The notes beneath the pieces were generated by a model. The model worked only from the letters and a program-made list of their open reading frames with translations, had not been told where the DNA came from and searched no databases. From Azorinus chamasolen (lineage: Eukaryota; Mollusca; Bivalvia; Cardiida; Solecurtidae): a DNA stretch of 64,000 bases. The translations under genes and the position numbers were made by a program. Within the stretch, counting starts at the first letter, position 1. Every line of letters starts with the position of its first letter. The stretch spans positions 62,912,003 through 62,976,002 of the forward strand of contig OY755240.1 of the NCBI GenBank assembly GCA_963576725.1, read 5' to 3'. Of the stretch, positions 1 through 10,898 are shown piece by piece.

Positions 1-103
1 TCGTTCACATATATACCAGTTATCATACATTATGCAGATAGCAAAGAAGGAGGGGTTTAGCAAATTTAATGAGTGAAATACTTATTCTTTTATTATTTAA
101 TCC

Positions 104-134
<31 letters not shown>

Positions 135-209
135 TAGGTCTCATTAGTAAATTCTATATCTCTCATTATAACTAAAATATTTGTAAATATACGAGGTATG
201 TTGAAGTTT

Positions 210-600
210 AGGTAAGTGTAAAAACATCGACGGGTATTTGTGAAAGACAGGAAAAGTAAAAGGAAAATACATTGAGAGTCAAGTGTAAATGAAATGGAAG
301 GTAAAAGACATGGCGGGTTTAGCGTAAAAGACATAAAGGGTAAATGCAAAAGATATGACAAGGTAAGTGTAAAAGACCTGACGAGTTAAGTCTAACTGCA
401 ATGGAGGATTAAGTGTAACACACATAGACAGAAGTGTTACATGTAAAAGACATGAAGGATTCAACATGAACGACATACAGGGTTAAATATAAAATATATG
501 GAACAATAACTGTAAAAGGTATGGGGTAAATGGGTAAAAGACATGGACATGTAAGCATAAATGACGTCGATGTTACCTATTAAGGACATGGCGGAGCAAG
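210..600. repeat. Degenerate minisatellite, GTAAAAGACATGG-like units
   Basis: About a dozen and a half imperfect units of roughly 20-27 bp (consensus near GTAAAAGACATGGAGGG, joined by TTAAGT) run to about 600 and resume at about 820-960 after a TTAA MITE. The short frames across this block on the minus strand are repeat translations. A (GA)n tract lies at 108-134. Confidence 0.7.
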
Positions 601-609
601 TTGAACCCA

Positions 610-825
610 TTAACTCATAGGCTATTATTTTAGATGCAGCCTCTTTGAATAAATCTACCGGAAAGGGACATTAACTAGAAAAAAGGAAAATTTTAGAATC
701 TTTTAGTTTGAAACCATTGTGATAAATGGAGCATTTGCTCCTATATCAGCAAATGCTCTAATTATCACAATGGTTTCACAAAGTAACTTTTACAGAGTCG
801 TCAAACGTCTTCAATATGAGGGTAA
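610..825. mobile_element. TTAA-flanked hairpin MITE (CCATTANCTCATAGG type) inside minisatellite
   Basis: It begins TTAACTCATAGGCTATT at 610 and ends near CAATATGAGGGTAAAAG. The interior holds a palindrome at 711-778: GAAACCATTGTGATAA, a GCATTTGCTCCTATAT centre and its inverse. The copy at 53411-53627 shares both ends and the hairpin. The flanking minisatellite resumes on the far side, which marks this as an insertion. Confidence 0.65.
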
Positions 826-829
826 AAGA

Positions 830-1020
830 CACAGAGGGAAAGGACACGCAGTGGTACGTATAAAATAAGTGTTTAAAGACTTAGAAAAGATCCATGTATA
901 ATATACCATTGTAAAGGACATGGAGGAGCAAGTCTAAAAGACGCAGAGGGTAAGCAACAAAGGACACGCATAAAATAAGTGTTTAAAGACTTTAAATAGG
1001 TCCATGTGTTGCGGCGTTCT
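830..1020. repeat. Tail of the minisatellite with a short tandem duplication
   Basis: The stretch starting AAGGACACGCA and containing AAATAAGTGTTTAAAGACTT occurs twice, at about 840-900 and 960-1010, amid further GTAAAAGACA-like units. Confidence 0.55.
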
Positions 1021-2520
1021 TTTTTACAAAGGCGAAATGTTGGCACGTTTAAACGTCAGGATGACACCACTGACCTCTCAGTTCAGAAATAAAGAAATTA
1101 AAAGAATAACTGAAGACTAAAGTGTGATTAACCTGTATTTCGAGCTAAAATATTATCTAAACAAACAATCTAATCTAAGAAATATGAACAAACAATATTT
1201 AGATGAGCAAATAAATTTACGCAGCCTATTGCTAATTAATAGATAGAAGAAAATAACCAAACATGGAACTAGGGAATACTTTAGATTGATGATTCTCTCC
1301 AATACCAATTTAGAATCAAAAATATTAAATGCCAAACTCAGAAATACTGAAGGTTTCACCAAATAGTAGTAATGTAAAAGTATGCTAAAAAGTAAATACC
1401 ACTGAAAGGTCTGTCTACATGGTAAGAGAGTCAGCTTTCAGGTCCCTGGTTCTGGAGAGAATGCCCGACACTTGCAGTAGCGTTTCGTATGTAGAGACAA
1501 ATCACATGACCTACATTAAGCCATATGATTGGCCGACTGCAAGATCTCACCAAATCTCACACTAAATTGTTTTTCTTAAGACTATAAATCTAACTTACAC
1601 AAAAATAGACTTATTTTACATCAATATAACCAAAACTGAGTGCCAAATTGCAATCAAAAATCATTTAAGAAAAAGGCTGTTAGTCTAAGTCTGTAGCTGT
1701 TTGCTCCAGACCGAATCACTCAGAAAAATCATCAATTACACAATATAGAAAATCTCAATAATTCCAGAAAAAATAGTAATCCTAAATCTGGCATATTCAC
1801 AAACCCTCAGAACATATTTCCAGAGTTTATTACAACTTATTGGCTGTAAGGTGACTCTCAGGCTCTGTAACACCCTAATGGCACCTGTTGCTAAATGTTC
1901 CAATAATTGCAAACTATGGCTCTTTAAAACAAGTCACTGTTAATGTAATATGTCTAAATCATCCAAACAACAATTATCAACATATTAGCCATAAAATATA
2001 GATCAAATAATCACAAACATGTTAAAATGACATTAGTTTGGGTCTAACTGAGAAGTAGGTCAACTGCCCAGAATATATGGCTAATTGCTCTAATTATAGA
2101 TAACGACACTTCACATTAATGTATACAAGATGTTTCCTTACAAAAACAAACCAAAATAAGTTACATATGTTAGAGAATTTCTATTTAAAGGTGTGTTTCC
2201 ACTCTAGGTCATATCTGACTATATAGGCCATATAGCAGAAAATGACACAAGAGCAAAAATCATATTCCAAGCTCAAAACACATTAATTTCACCAAATAAA
2301 CAAAGTGTCAACCACGTAAATGCGTATCTTATCTATCAACACTAAGATCTGTATCCAATCTAGCTCACTATTGGCATAATAGTAATTCTTATCTTCAAAA
2401 AATGTCTAAACATATTCACAGATCTGCTCAATAGGCTAATCGCAATTCAACTCCAGTTTTACAACACATGTATTAATATGCCGGTGTAAAAATAATAATC
2501 TAACTAACATGCATAATGTC
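1021..2520. other. No recognisable gene or repeat
   Basis: AT-rich sequence with stops in all frames. I see no domain, splice-bounded frame or clear repeat unit. The 69-codon minus frame near 1153-1362 looks like random AT-rich translation. Confidence 0.5.
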
Positions 2521-2659
2521 ATCATTTCTTTTGTAAATATTCATGGAGTAAAGAGTTAAGTGTCGAACTTGAACTATTTCATTGCTGATTTTTCAGAGAT
2601 CAATAGACAACCTTTCAAAGAGTGAAACGGTGTGATAACTTCATGCTGGGCGTAAAAGT

Positions 2660-3070
2660 AATTTACCATTTCCTCCAGAAATACGCCTTTCTACGCCTTT
2701 ACAAACAGAGTAGACCCAGATCATACGGCTCCTATAGGAGCCGTCTGACCAGGGTCTGCTCTGATTGCTTGTACATGTAATATATAAACTAGGTATCCTT
2801 GTTCAGTTTTTGACATTGCCGTGTCCATGTGGTGTTATAACAGTTAATCTACTCAATATTCACGAGGTGGATGCTTTAAGCAACAACCTGCCCAAAATAC
2901 CAACTAATTTACAATTTAGTGGTCGTTATAGAGAAGTTTTTCTGTATACCATAAGCAAACAGAGCAGACCCGGATCAGCCGGCATCTACAGAAGCCATCT
3001 GATCTGGGTCCATTCTACTTGCAAATGCTTGAAAAGGCGTTTTCATGAACGAAATGGACACGCCAGTGAG
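2660..3070. mobile_element. Composite TTAA-type MITE with two hairpins
   Basis: Two copies of the characteristic palindrome (AGACCCAGATCA, GGCTCC, then the inverse) lie at 2702-2768 and 2956-3026. They are separated by a spacer containing GTGTCCATGTGGTGTTATAA, also present in the composites at 23525-24265 and 51449-51943. The outer end is degenerate (CCATTTCCTCCAGAAATACG). The 107-codon plus frame here is a translation of the repeat. Confidence 0.65.
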
Positions 3071-3142
3071 CCCTACCAATTTGCCTAACAAGTTTTCCTG
3101 ATATCAATACACCAGATATTAGCCAATGGAAATAATAAGCTA

Positions 3143-3268
3143 CAGTAAAACCTCTCTAAAACGGCCACTAAATTGCATCAAGTATTTTGTGTTAAAGGCA
3201 GGTGCCACCTACCTTAATAAACCAACTAATTAACACAATTTAGTTACCGTTATAGAGAGGTTTTACTG
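3143..3268. mobile_element. TA-flanked pogo-like MITE, 126 bp
   Basis: Terminal inverted repeats CAGTAAAACCTCTCTA with TA on both sides (3141-3142 and 3269-3270). This family recurs at 5250-5406, 22530-22734, 52473-52620, 53105-53320 and 62053-62247. Tc1/mariner/pogo elements duplicate TA, so that superfamily is the likely source. Confidence 0.75.
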
Positions 3269-3345
3269 TATAACTAGAATTTCTATAAAAAGCGTCCGAA
3301 TTCACAAATTAAACATTTGAATACTCGACACGAATAAACTCTCAT

Positions 3346-3416
3346 TTGCAAAGAGTTCAGACCCAGGCCAGAGGGTTCCTAGGGGAGCCATCTGATCAGG
3401 ACATGCACTGCTTGTT
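3346..3416. repeat. TTAA-family hairpin, third copy
   Basis: TTCAGACCCAGGCCAGAGG, a central TTCCTAGGGGAGCC and the inverse TCTGATCAGG form the same decayed palindrome as at 2702-2768. Confidence 0.55.
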
Positions 3417-3659
3417 ATTCAGAATCATCTGGCAAATATAAGCGTTTCATACTCAATGGATACCATAGTTAAACGCTGATGATTCCACTTTGAACATTCA
3501 TCGTTAAAAGCATTATTCCATTTGCGCCCAGTGGATTCTTCCATGTTTATATATTGGATAAGTCCAATTTTATAAAAGGGGTGCCTGGCCGAAATTTTCA
3601 ATTTCATTTTGTTTTGTATTGAAATTCCTATCAACAAACAGTGTAGACTCTGATCAGAC

Positions 3660-4040
3660 GCCGCATTATGACAGACCAACAAATATACAATCTATAATTA
3701 CAGCTACAATTAAATTTCAATATCTCGAACTCGGATAACTCGAACTTCGGATAACTCGAACTCGGATAACTCGAACTTCGGATTAACTCGAAGAAAAAGT
3801 TTGGTCCTTCCAAAATTTACAACACAGAATTGTTCTTACATGTATCACTACCTATATCTGGAGACACATGTGACAGCTTAATGTAGGTCGGACGTAATGA
3901 TGAAAGCTGATATAGGAGCTTTCATAATTACTTTAGACCTGCATTGAGCTATAAACTTGAGAAATTGATCAGATAAGATTAGAACCTCGGTTATTTCGAA
4001 TTAATTTGCAATGTCACTTGCATATCGAAGTTCAACTGTA
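3660..4040. repeat. Tandem ATAACTCGAACT(T)CGG repeat and internal hairpin
   Basis: Four to five tandem units of ATAACTCGAACTTCGG occur at 3724-3795, and a related GAACCTCGGTTATTTCGAA lies near 3985, suggesting the arms of one element. Between them (3875-3955) is a palindrome, GCTTAATGTAGGTC ... GACCTGCATTGAGC, centred on GAAAGCTGATATAGGAGC and similar to one at 22590-22680. Confidence 0.55.
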
Positions 4041-4159
4041 TAAATATACATATAAATATCCTATACATTTCAATCACATTACAGAGTGGTATTATATATG
4101 ACAAATATGTTATAGATCACGAAAAGCATAGGAAATGTTTTTAAATGTTTGCAATGCAA

Positions 4160-4409
4160 TTAACCGTTTATTCCATGAATATCCACGTAAGAAATAATGA
4201 TATCATGAATCTTAATTACATTATTTTCTTATAATTGCACATGAACACATGAATATTTGGCCATGGCAGAAACTGTAGAACCATATCTATACTAAAGCAA
4301 AGGCAAAGAGATCAGTCCTTGATCAGACGGTTCCTACAGAAGCCGTTTGATCTGGGACTACTCTGTTTGCAAAGGCGTATAAAGGTGTATTTATGGAGTC
4401 ACGGGTTAA
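4160..4409. mobile_element. Full-length TTAA hairpin MITE, 250 bp
   Basis: TTAACCGTTTATTCCATGA at the left and ATGGAGTCACGGGTTAA at the right form imperfect terminal inverted repeats of about 17 bp including TTAA. The diagnostic palindrome lies at 4303-4375. TTAA targets and CCC-starting ends suggest a non-autonomous piggyBac-like element. Confidence 0.7.
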
Positions 4410-4639
4410 CACAAGTCATATATCTTCATCTTTTTAATGCAAACTAAATTGATAAGCGAACCATTTAATTTATAAGGCAACCAGAGTTTCTGGTTATCAA
4501 AATAGCTATTGGCTACTAAAACGTTCTGATTTTCTTTCACTCTTTGCAGAAAACCCATTTGAAAATGAGATCTTTTCTAATGAGTTTTCTGTCTTTTGCC
4601 ACTCCTTTTTTAAAAATGTTAGCGCCAAACTAGACAACG

Positions 4640-5045
4640 ATAACATAACCAGATTTCATTAAATAATAATTACCACCTCCGCTAGGGGCGTAGCTAGCAA
4701 TACTTCGAAGGAGCATAATTCGAAGGGTAGTGGGTTAGATTTTGATACATGTTCTGTCCTGTCATATAAGCTGTAACATAATCCCTCATGCTGGTGCCTT
4801 TTGATGCCTCTGTAAAAGTACATGTATGAGTCATGCAGGAAACACCACATACAAAACACACAGCCGCCCGAACAACATCGCGACAAGAAAGCACAGCAAA
4901 AGTAAACATCTATCAAAACACAAAAAGAGACGCAGACAAATAAAACAAAAGAAATAGGGGAGATAGAAGTAACTCCTTGGAACGGTCAGTGACAATAGTC
5001 ACTGGAGGTTTAAACCGGTTAAGAGGCGCCAAACTTCACGCTTAT
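4640..5045 (-). mobile_element. 3' tail fragment of a Penelope-like element (third copy)
   Basis: Read on the minus strand it contains TTAACCGGTTTAAACC, then CCAGTGACTATTGTCACTGACCG, then a T/GT-rich stretch. This is the order seen in the tails at 7600-8205 and 12820-13690. No RT sequence accompanies it, so it is a 3' fragment. The 85-codon minus frame here translates the tail. Confidence 0.55.
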
Positions 5046-5249
5046 TCCATCCCTATCTTAAATGACAAACAGTGTAAATAAACACATCGTATCAATTCAT
5101 TGTGATAAATAGAGCATATGATCCTATAGGATCCTATAACGTTTTCAAAACTACACAATTCTAAATTTTCCCGGGGGAGGATGCCCTCGGCCCCCTATAG
5201 CCACGATACGTTCATTCTACGCTCCTGTCTATGCGTCATTTTACAAATA

Positions 5250-5406
5250 CAGTAAAACCTCTCTATAACGACCACTTAATTGTGTTAATTAGTTGGTATT
5301 TTGGGCAGGTGGTTGCTTAAAGCAAGGTGAAAGTAAAACAGAACGCTCCTTCTTTAACACAAACTACTTGATGTAATTAAGTGGTCGTTATAGAGAGGGT
5401 TTACTG
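5250..5406. mobile_element. TA-flanked pogo-like MITE, 157 bp
   Basis: CAGTAAAACCTCTCTATAAC at the left and the near-perfect inverse ending TTTACTG at the right are flanked by TA (5248-5249, 5407-5408). The interior has the half-hairpin AACAGAACGCTCCT shared with the copy at 62053-62247. A partial related end starts at about 5494. Confidence 0.8.
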
Positions 5407-5408
5407 TA

Positions 5409-5655
5409 CGTGTAATTAGTAATTAATCATATCAAACAATTTGTAAATATATACAGTAAATGTCCTCTACTGAAAAAACTCAAAATATATCTACAGTAGA
5501 ACCTGTCTTAAACGGTCATTTACTTATTGACTATGGAAATAGCGTTGAAAGGGTTGATGATTGTCTTATGAAAAGGAAGGTGTAGTCTCAGTAAGGATCA
5601 TGTACGAGCGTACGAAGGCCATATCCATTATAAAACCTGCAACGAATGTTCCGGG
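5409..5655. other. Short spacer with a partial TA-MITE end
   Basis: Holds TACAGTAGAACCTGTCTTAA near 5493-5512, a decayed MITE end. Nothing else is recognised before the Penelope-like reading frame. Confidence 0.4.
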
Positions 5656-5659
5656 TTGT

Positions 5660-7632
5660 CTTTAAATCAAACCTATTAGAAATGTTATTTTGAACTACAA
5701 TAAAATTGTCTCTGACTTAAATATTGATGTTAATACCCCTATTTCTTGAGATTGTAGCATTTCGAGCTTTTGCTATAAACCAGTTGGTCATGTCATTACT
5801 GGTAATTTTGATATCATTAAGGATAAACGTCTCAGGACCCTACTAACTAAAGGACCTAAATATAGATTACCTTCCCTTATTGATTTTGACGCTTGTCGAA
5901 CTCATATTGCGGAAGCTATTCAAGAATTCTGCATCAAATGGTGTCGACGAGAACATGCTGATGTTAATGCCCTTTCGGATTGGAAGAAATGTATTTTCGA
6001 TATTATTGATACACGAATAACTTTTTACAAATCAAATAACCATCTTTTACCACCTCGACCTAGAGTTACATTTCGCTACTTGAAGAAAAACATTTCTAAT
6101 TTTCATTCAGATTATGTTCTTGTTCCTGCTGACAAGGCATCAAACAATGTAATCATTATTTGAAGATTGTATTATGTTGATGTTTTAAAGAAGGAGCTAA
6201 CTGATTCAAAAACTTATATAACAGTTCAAACACTTGAAAAAGATATAGTCTCGGAACATGTAAAAATTTGCAATGATTTTAAGTCTGGTCCTAACATAAA
6301 ACAACATAAACTTTCTACTTTGTACTGGATTCCGAAACTACATAAAACCCCTTATAAGTCGCGTTTTATTGCCAACTCTAGCTGTTGTACCACTACTAAA
6401 TTATCTATACTTTTGACGTCCTGTCTTACTACGATCAAAGAACGTGTTAAACGTTACTGTGATAAAATATATGAAAATTCTGGTATTAATGTTTTTTGGT
6501 CCATAAAAAATTCAAATGATGTTTTAACAAAACTTGAAAATGAACAGTATAACATTTCTTTACTGAGCTCTTATGATTTCTCTGCACTCTATACTACTCT
6601 ACCTCACCATCTTATAAAGGATAGACTTATTAAATTAATAGAAAAAACCTTTGCCAGAGAAAACAAAATGTTCATTGCTTGTAATGTTCAACGTTCATTC
6701 TTTTCGAATTCAGAAGTTGAACATTACACAATGTGGACTTGCCTTGATGTTTGTAGATCTCTTACCTTTCTTTTAGATAATATATTTGTGCGTTATGGAG
6801 ATACCATATATCGTCAAGTTGTTGGTATACCCATGGGTACAAATGTGCCCCTCTTGTTGCAGATTTGTTTTTGTATTGCTACGAGAGGGATTTTATGCTT
6901 AGCTTAAAACCTGATACACAGACCGATATTGTTAATGCTTTTAATAAAACTTCAAGGTATTTAGACGATATTTTGAATTTAGATAATCCTTATTTTAATA
7001 CTATGGTTTCTTCAATCTACCCAAAAGAACTGTCTTTAAACAAAGCTAATCCATCTGACATTAATGCTTCATTTTTAGATTTGAATCTTTCAATTACAAA
7101 TGATAAAGTTTCGTCCAAAGTATACGATAAAAGAGAAGATTTTAATTTTAAAATTGTTAATTATCCTTTTCTAGATGGGGATGTGCCACGTTCTACATCT
7201 TATGGTGTTTATATTTCTCAACTTATTAGGTTTGCCCGAGCCTGTTCTTTGCTTGAAGATTTTAACAGACGTAATTTAGTTATAACTGATAAACTTCTTA
7301 AGCAAGATTACAGATATCACAAACTTCGGAAAACCTTTTCTAAATTTTATTATCGAAATTTACCTCTCATTAGTAAATATAATTGCAATCTACGGACGTT
7401 ACTGCGACAAGGCATTTCTCAACCAGAATTTTATGGGGATGTTATCTACAAACTCAGGAAAATTCGGGGTCATATCCATTTTCATGATTTGTTTATAAAA
7501 CGCATTAAAACATTTAAAAATAAAGGTTATGATCCTATTATATTGCAACACACTGCATGTTTGGTTATCGACCCTTTTACAGTCGGTAGCTACGCTTCCC
7601 TCTTTGCTTGCGCGATGACAGGCCGAGGGTAG
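5660..7632 (+). pseudogene. Decayed Penelope-like reverse transcriptase
   Basis: A nearly continuous RT frame of about 655 codons. Upstream part: DYVLVPADKASNNVIII, then TGA at 6161. Core: YWIPKLHKTPYKSRFIA; motif A YDFSALYTTLPH; motif B VGIPMGTN; motif C YLDDIL; a downstream block FLDLNLSI, YDKREDFNFKIVNYPF, YGVYISQLIRFARAC. Breaks: TGA at 5747-5749, TGA at 6161-6163, and a one-base deletion near 6844 just after GIPMGTN, where the minus-strand copy at 13690-14475 reads on as CAPLVAYLF. The 5' end is truncated. No GIY-YIG endonuclease is seen in the readable part. The RT type is the abundant animal GIPMGTN group, which I assign to Penelope-like elements with moderate certainty. Catalytic aspartates remain, but the copy cannot make a full protein. 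Confidence 0.8.
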
Positions 7633-8205
7633 TACTCCATGATGGTATACTCTTAAACTTGGATACAGGAGGAGCTTACCAGACTCATGTATTATTTTTT
7701 CCCTGTCGTGCCCTTAACGGCTTACCTGCAGGTGCTCTGACTTCAGCGAAGTCATTGAGTACATATTTGACGGATTGTCACAGTTATTATGCTATGTTTT
7801 ACATGTTGTCCTGTGTTCACCGTCGTCTATGTTGTGGGTACGTCCAACGGGGATACCTTTATTTACAATATTTGTAAAGCTAGGGTGACTTTGAGAGAAG
7901 TGCGAGGTTAGGACGTCCGTAAACCGGTTTAAACCCCCAGTGGTGTTTTTGCTGCTGACCGTGCCATGGCGGTACTCTCTTTGTCACCCTTCCTTTTGTT
8001 TGCCTTGCGTCTTTGTGCTTGTGGTTTGTTCATGTTGTGGAGCGTTTGTCCCTCGTTCTTGTGTCTCTTTTGGTGTTTTCTGTGTTCATTTCGTGTGTGT
8101 GTGTGTGCGTGCGTTTGGGTGTGTGGTTGTGTGTGTGTGTGTGTCATGCTGTCTATCGGTGTTTTGGTGGTGGTTGCGTCTTGCATGTGGCTTTGCCTGC
8201 TTGAC
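7600..8205 (+). mobile_element. 3' tail of the Penelope-like copy
   Basis: It continues from the RT frame and matches, in inverse orientation, 12820-13690: ATCGACCCTTTTACAGTCGG, a GCCGAGGGTAGTACTC block, AAACCGGTTTAAACCCCCAG, TGACCGTGCCATGGCGGTAC, then TTTGTG/GTGT-rich sequence. The frames of 63-114 codons in it are translations of GT-rich DNA. It ends immediately downstream of the stop codon of the ATPase-TOPRIM gene, so it may form or replace that gene's 3' UTR. Confidence 0.65.
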
Positions 8206-8209
8206 TTTA

Positions 8210-9958
8210 CTACTTTTCCTTAATAATTATTGGCTTAAGGAATTTATGCAGATTTTCAAGAGTGTCTTTGGCTGTGGTATTTAACTCACCAAGATTATTC
8301 ATTAAAAACTCGACCAGTCCGACACGTTCCTTTAATGTCTCTTCTCCATGCAAAAATATCTTAAATGTATCGGGAATAACACATGATTTAATCACTGTCT
8401 TTTCACAGTCTTTATGGAACTCTATTCTCTCCCTACTGCATTTCAACAGGATATCTTGTATGGTTCTTATGCAAACATCTTTGTCTTTAAATGTAGGAAA
8501 AACACCCTTAGATTTGGCCACAGTAGTGTCTTGGAAGAACAACCCTTCCAGACTGTCAAAGCCTATTTTGTGTATATGCTTCTGTACTGGATCGTTGCCA
8601 CTCCCGTCTGTCCCGTTATCCAGTATAAAGTAATGCTCCTTTTTCAGTATTTTACAGAACTTGCCGAAGTGTTTCCGTTTATCCTTTCCACCCATACTGA
8701 CAAACTGAACGGTTCGAGCTGTAGTTTCTGGGGCTTTATTCTGTCTCATATATGTCGCTAAAGCCTCAAGAAAATGTACATCACTTGGGCCTTCCACAAA
8801 CACTATCGTTTCTGTGAAACAAATATTTGCAAAGTCGTGGTTGGAAACCGAGCCGGGTATAGCAGACATCACATTTCTGTCCTCAGCCAGATCTTTTCCT
8901 GCTTTTATCTTGTTCACCCTGTTGTCTTTTCTCAGAAAATACATGTTCTTTATAAATTCTGGGTTTATAAAGCTCGGGTTGTGAGTTGATATAATGACGA
9001 CTTTGTCAATATCTTCGGAAGACATTAACATGCGAAGCCTTTCTATCATCTGTACATGCATTCCTGTTCCTGGGTCTTCAAGACAAATTGTGTGGAACTT
9101 GTCCTGAGCCAAAAGTATTGAGCATAGTTTTGCCTCATTGAAACCTTCTGATTGTTTCAGTATATGATCTTCACCGTCTACTTGTATTCCGTTTGGTCCC
9201 AACTTGTACTCTCCCCCCTTTCTGTTCGTGATGATTTCGTGAAACTCCTTCTCCTTCTCAACGACTCTTGGGCTTACATGAAGGTGATCAATTTCTGTCA
9301 AAAACCAATTTATAACTTCTGCTCTGTTGCTCGCGTCCATGTAGTTGTCCAGATTCTTGATTTTGGGGCTCTCGCTCCACTGCAGTGCACCAATTCCTCG
9401 CATTGGAAAAGTAAAAACAACATTAGCGAGATTCTTTTCAAGGAGTTTCTCACATCTTTCCTGGGAAGTATAAGTCTTTTCCCAGCCTGCAAGGGTGTCC
9501 AACCATTTCTCCTCCTTCATTGCTTTCCTCCCAAATGGTCCAGATGTAGATTGATTAGTCTTACCTTCAGGTGGATTATTAGGTATTATTTCAGTACCTC
9601 TAAGTTCAAAATGATCTATTCCCAACTTTATCACATCGTCATTTTCGTCTAAAATTGCGCAGCCTTTTACGAATGTCTTTAAACCGGCTCTACGTATATA
9701 AAACGATACCAAGTGGTGTCCATCATCAGATTTGTATATGCATACGACAACTGAATCTTCTTCGTTTTTAAAAGCGGATGATACCGAAGAATTATATTTT
9801 ACACTGATGCATCGTCGAATAGCTTCAAATATGCTTGATTTACCAGATTGGTTTTCTCCAATGAGGTAGTAGGCCCCGTTTTTATCAAAAGTCAGCTCCT
9901 CTTCTTCATAGAATTTTATAAAGTTTTTCAACCTCACCTTATGAAGAACAAACCGACT
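8210..9958 (-). CDS. Main exon of an OLD-family ATPase-TOPRIM protein
   Basis: A 582-codon uninterrupted frame ends at TAG (8210-8212). Residue numbers below start from the upstream TTG at 9979, so the exon begins at S8. Seen: an N-terminal strand (VRLKNFIKF); Walker A GENQSGKSS (41-49); a degenerate ABC signature SEGFNEAK (277-284); Walker B ICLEDPGTGMH (298-308); an H-motif VVIISTHNP (327-335). A TOPRIM domain follows: VFVEGPSD (393-400), ILDNGTDG (452-459) and SLEGLFF (476-482). OLD-family proteins couple an SMC/ABC-like ATPase to a TOPRIM nuclease and several act in prokaryotic anti-phage defence; that role here is inference. The usual D-x-D of TOPRIM reads DNGTD, so the second metal-binding acid is absent or shifted and nuclease activity is uncertain. 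The exon starts after a TTTTTTTCAG acceptor (phase 0), and no in-frame ATG occurs before residue 154, so the start codon lies in another exon. A Penelope-like 3' tail begins just past the stop codon. Family assignment is firm; function is open. Confidence 0.88.
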   Translation of the reverse strand, partial: SRFVLHKVRLKNFIKFYEEEELTFDKNGAYYLIGENQSGKSSIFEAIRRCISVKYNSSVSSAFKNEEDSVVVCIYKSDDGHHLVSFYIRRAGLKTFVKGCAILDENDDVIKLGIDHFELRGTEIIPNNPPEGKTNQSTSGPFGRKAMKEEKWLDTLAGWEKTYTSQERCEKLLEKNLANVVFTFPMRGIGALQWSESPKIKNLDNYMDASNRAEVINWFLTEIDHLHVSPRVVEKEKEFHEIITNRKGGEYKLGPNGIQVDGEDHILKQSEGFNEAKLCSILLAQDKFHTICLEDPGTGMHVQMIERLRMLMSSEDIDKVVIISTHNPSFINPEFIKNMYFLRKDNRVNKIKAGKDLAEDRNVMSAIPGSVSNHDFANICFTETIVFVEGPSDVHFLEALATYMRQNKAPETTARTVQFVSMGGKDKRKHFGKFCKILKKEHYFILDNGTDGSGNDPVQKHIHKIGFDSLEGLFFQDTTVAKSKGVFPTFKDKDVCIRTIQDILLKCSRERIEFHKDCEKTVIKSCVIPDTFKIFLHGEETLKERVGLVEFLMNNLGELNTTAKDTLENLHKFLKPIIIKEK

Positions 9959-10128
9959 CTGAAAAAAAGGATTGACCAATATAACAAATACTGAAAGGCA
10001 GGTTTAGAGAATATCTTTCTTAAATCCATTTTACAAGTCTGGTGGAAATTTTATGAATTAATAAAACACATTTTGAAGAGATTGGGGATATATAAGTCGC
10101 CGTTGCAGGTTTTGGTCAAATAACTTAC
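9959..10128 (-). other. Candidate 170-bp intron upstream of the ATPase-TOPRIM exon
   Basis: The minus-strand sequence runs from GTAAGTTATT at 10128 to a polypyrimidine tract and TTTTTTTCAG ending at 9959. The seven residues usually read before SRFVLHKV come from this tract and begin with TTG, so they are probably intron. The acceptor is strong. The donor competes with the distal donor at 21814. Confidence 0.45.
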
Positions 10129-10329
10129 GATATTGAGACGCTGTTGTAAGTCTAGTCGTCGATTTTTAACACAGCCGAGTATATAATTTTTTCTTCTTGC
10201 ATTGCTGTTTCTGCTTTCGAAGGATCTCCTACTTTCATAATTTATTCTGTTTTCATGGCATTTTACATAGACGATAGACACAAATCGAGTAGTAATCCAT
10301 TTTCGATAAATGTTGTAAATCATTACCAT
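10129..10329 (-). CDS. Alternative upstream exon for the ATPase-TOPRIM gene
   Basis: An ATG at 10329 has A at -3 and G at +4 and opens a 67-codon frame ending at a good donor, AATATC|GTAAGT (intron from 10128). The donor is phase 0 and would join to the acceptor at 9958 through a 170-bp intron, giving a protein of about 649 residues. The encoded peptide (MVMIYNIYRKW, then basic) matches no domain I know and looks less like coding sequence than the distal exon at 21815-21967. It may instead be a 5' UTR exon or a chance donor. Confidence 0.3.
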
Positions 10330-10379
10330 TATGTCGCCCGAGATTATATAATACAATACTTCGTTTTTCTATTGTGCCG

Positions 10380-10668
10380 TTAACTCATTCAGTGTCATGA
10401 TATCATATGCAAACAGTTTGAACCCAGATGAGAGGCCGAATAACTCTTTCTAGTACATGCTCTTTTTCGGCAGATGTTAGTTATTAAAATAGCCTATGGG
10501 GTAATGGGTCTTGAAATAGACTATGAGGTAATTAACGACCATACTATATAATTCTTTACTTTCTATCGTTTCCTTGGGGCGGAAGGTCGCGGATTCGACC
10601 TCGAACGCGACACACCCACGTTAATCGTTAAACCTTTCCTTGTTTAATATTATAAACTAAACAATGAC
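10380..10668. other. Decayed TTAA-type hairpin and possible SINE fragment
   Basis: A weak TGCAAACAGTTTGAACCCAG hairpin half is at about 10408-10440 and a CCTATGGGGTAATGGG MITE-end motif near 10492. GGTCGCGGATTCGACCTC near 10585 resembles a tRNA B box, but no A box is seen at the right distance. Confidence 0.35.
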
Positions 10669-10861
10669 ATGAGCAAATGCACATACACACGTATCCACGC
10701 ATATAACACACTTACTCACACATACACACAAGCGCTTACACAAAAACTCTTTCTATCTCTTTCACTATTTCTCTCTGTCACACACATGCACACACACACA
10801 TACACATACAAACAAACACAAACACATTCGCGCACGCACATTAACACCCACACATACAACA

Positions 10862-10898
<37 letters not shown>

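Noticed and set aside
8262..9652. Several plus-strand frames of 70-166 codons
   Set aside because: They lie antisense to the ATPase-TOPRIM exon and contain no recognisable domain.
8210..9979. A 589-residue protein starting at 9979
   Set aside because: The first codon is TTG and the first seven residues are the polypyrimidine tract and CAG of a splice acceptor. The exon more likely begins at 9958.
10580..10620. Second tRNA-derived SINE
   Set aside because: Only a B-box-like GGATTCGACCTC is present; no A box or target duplication found.
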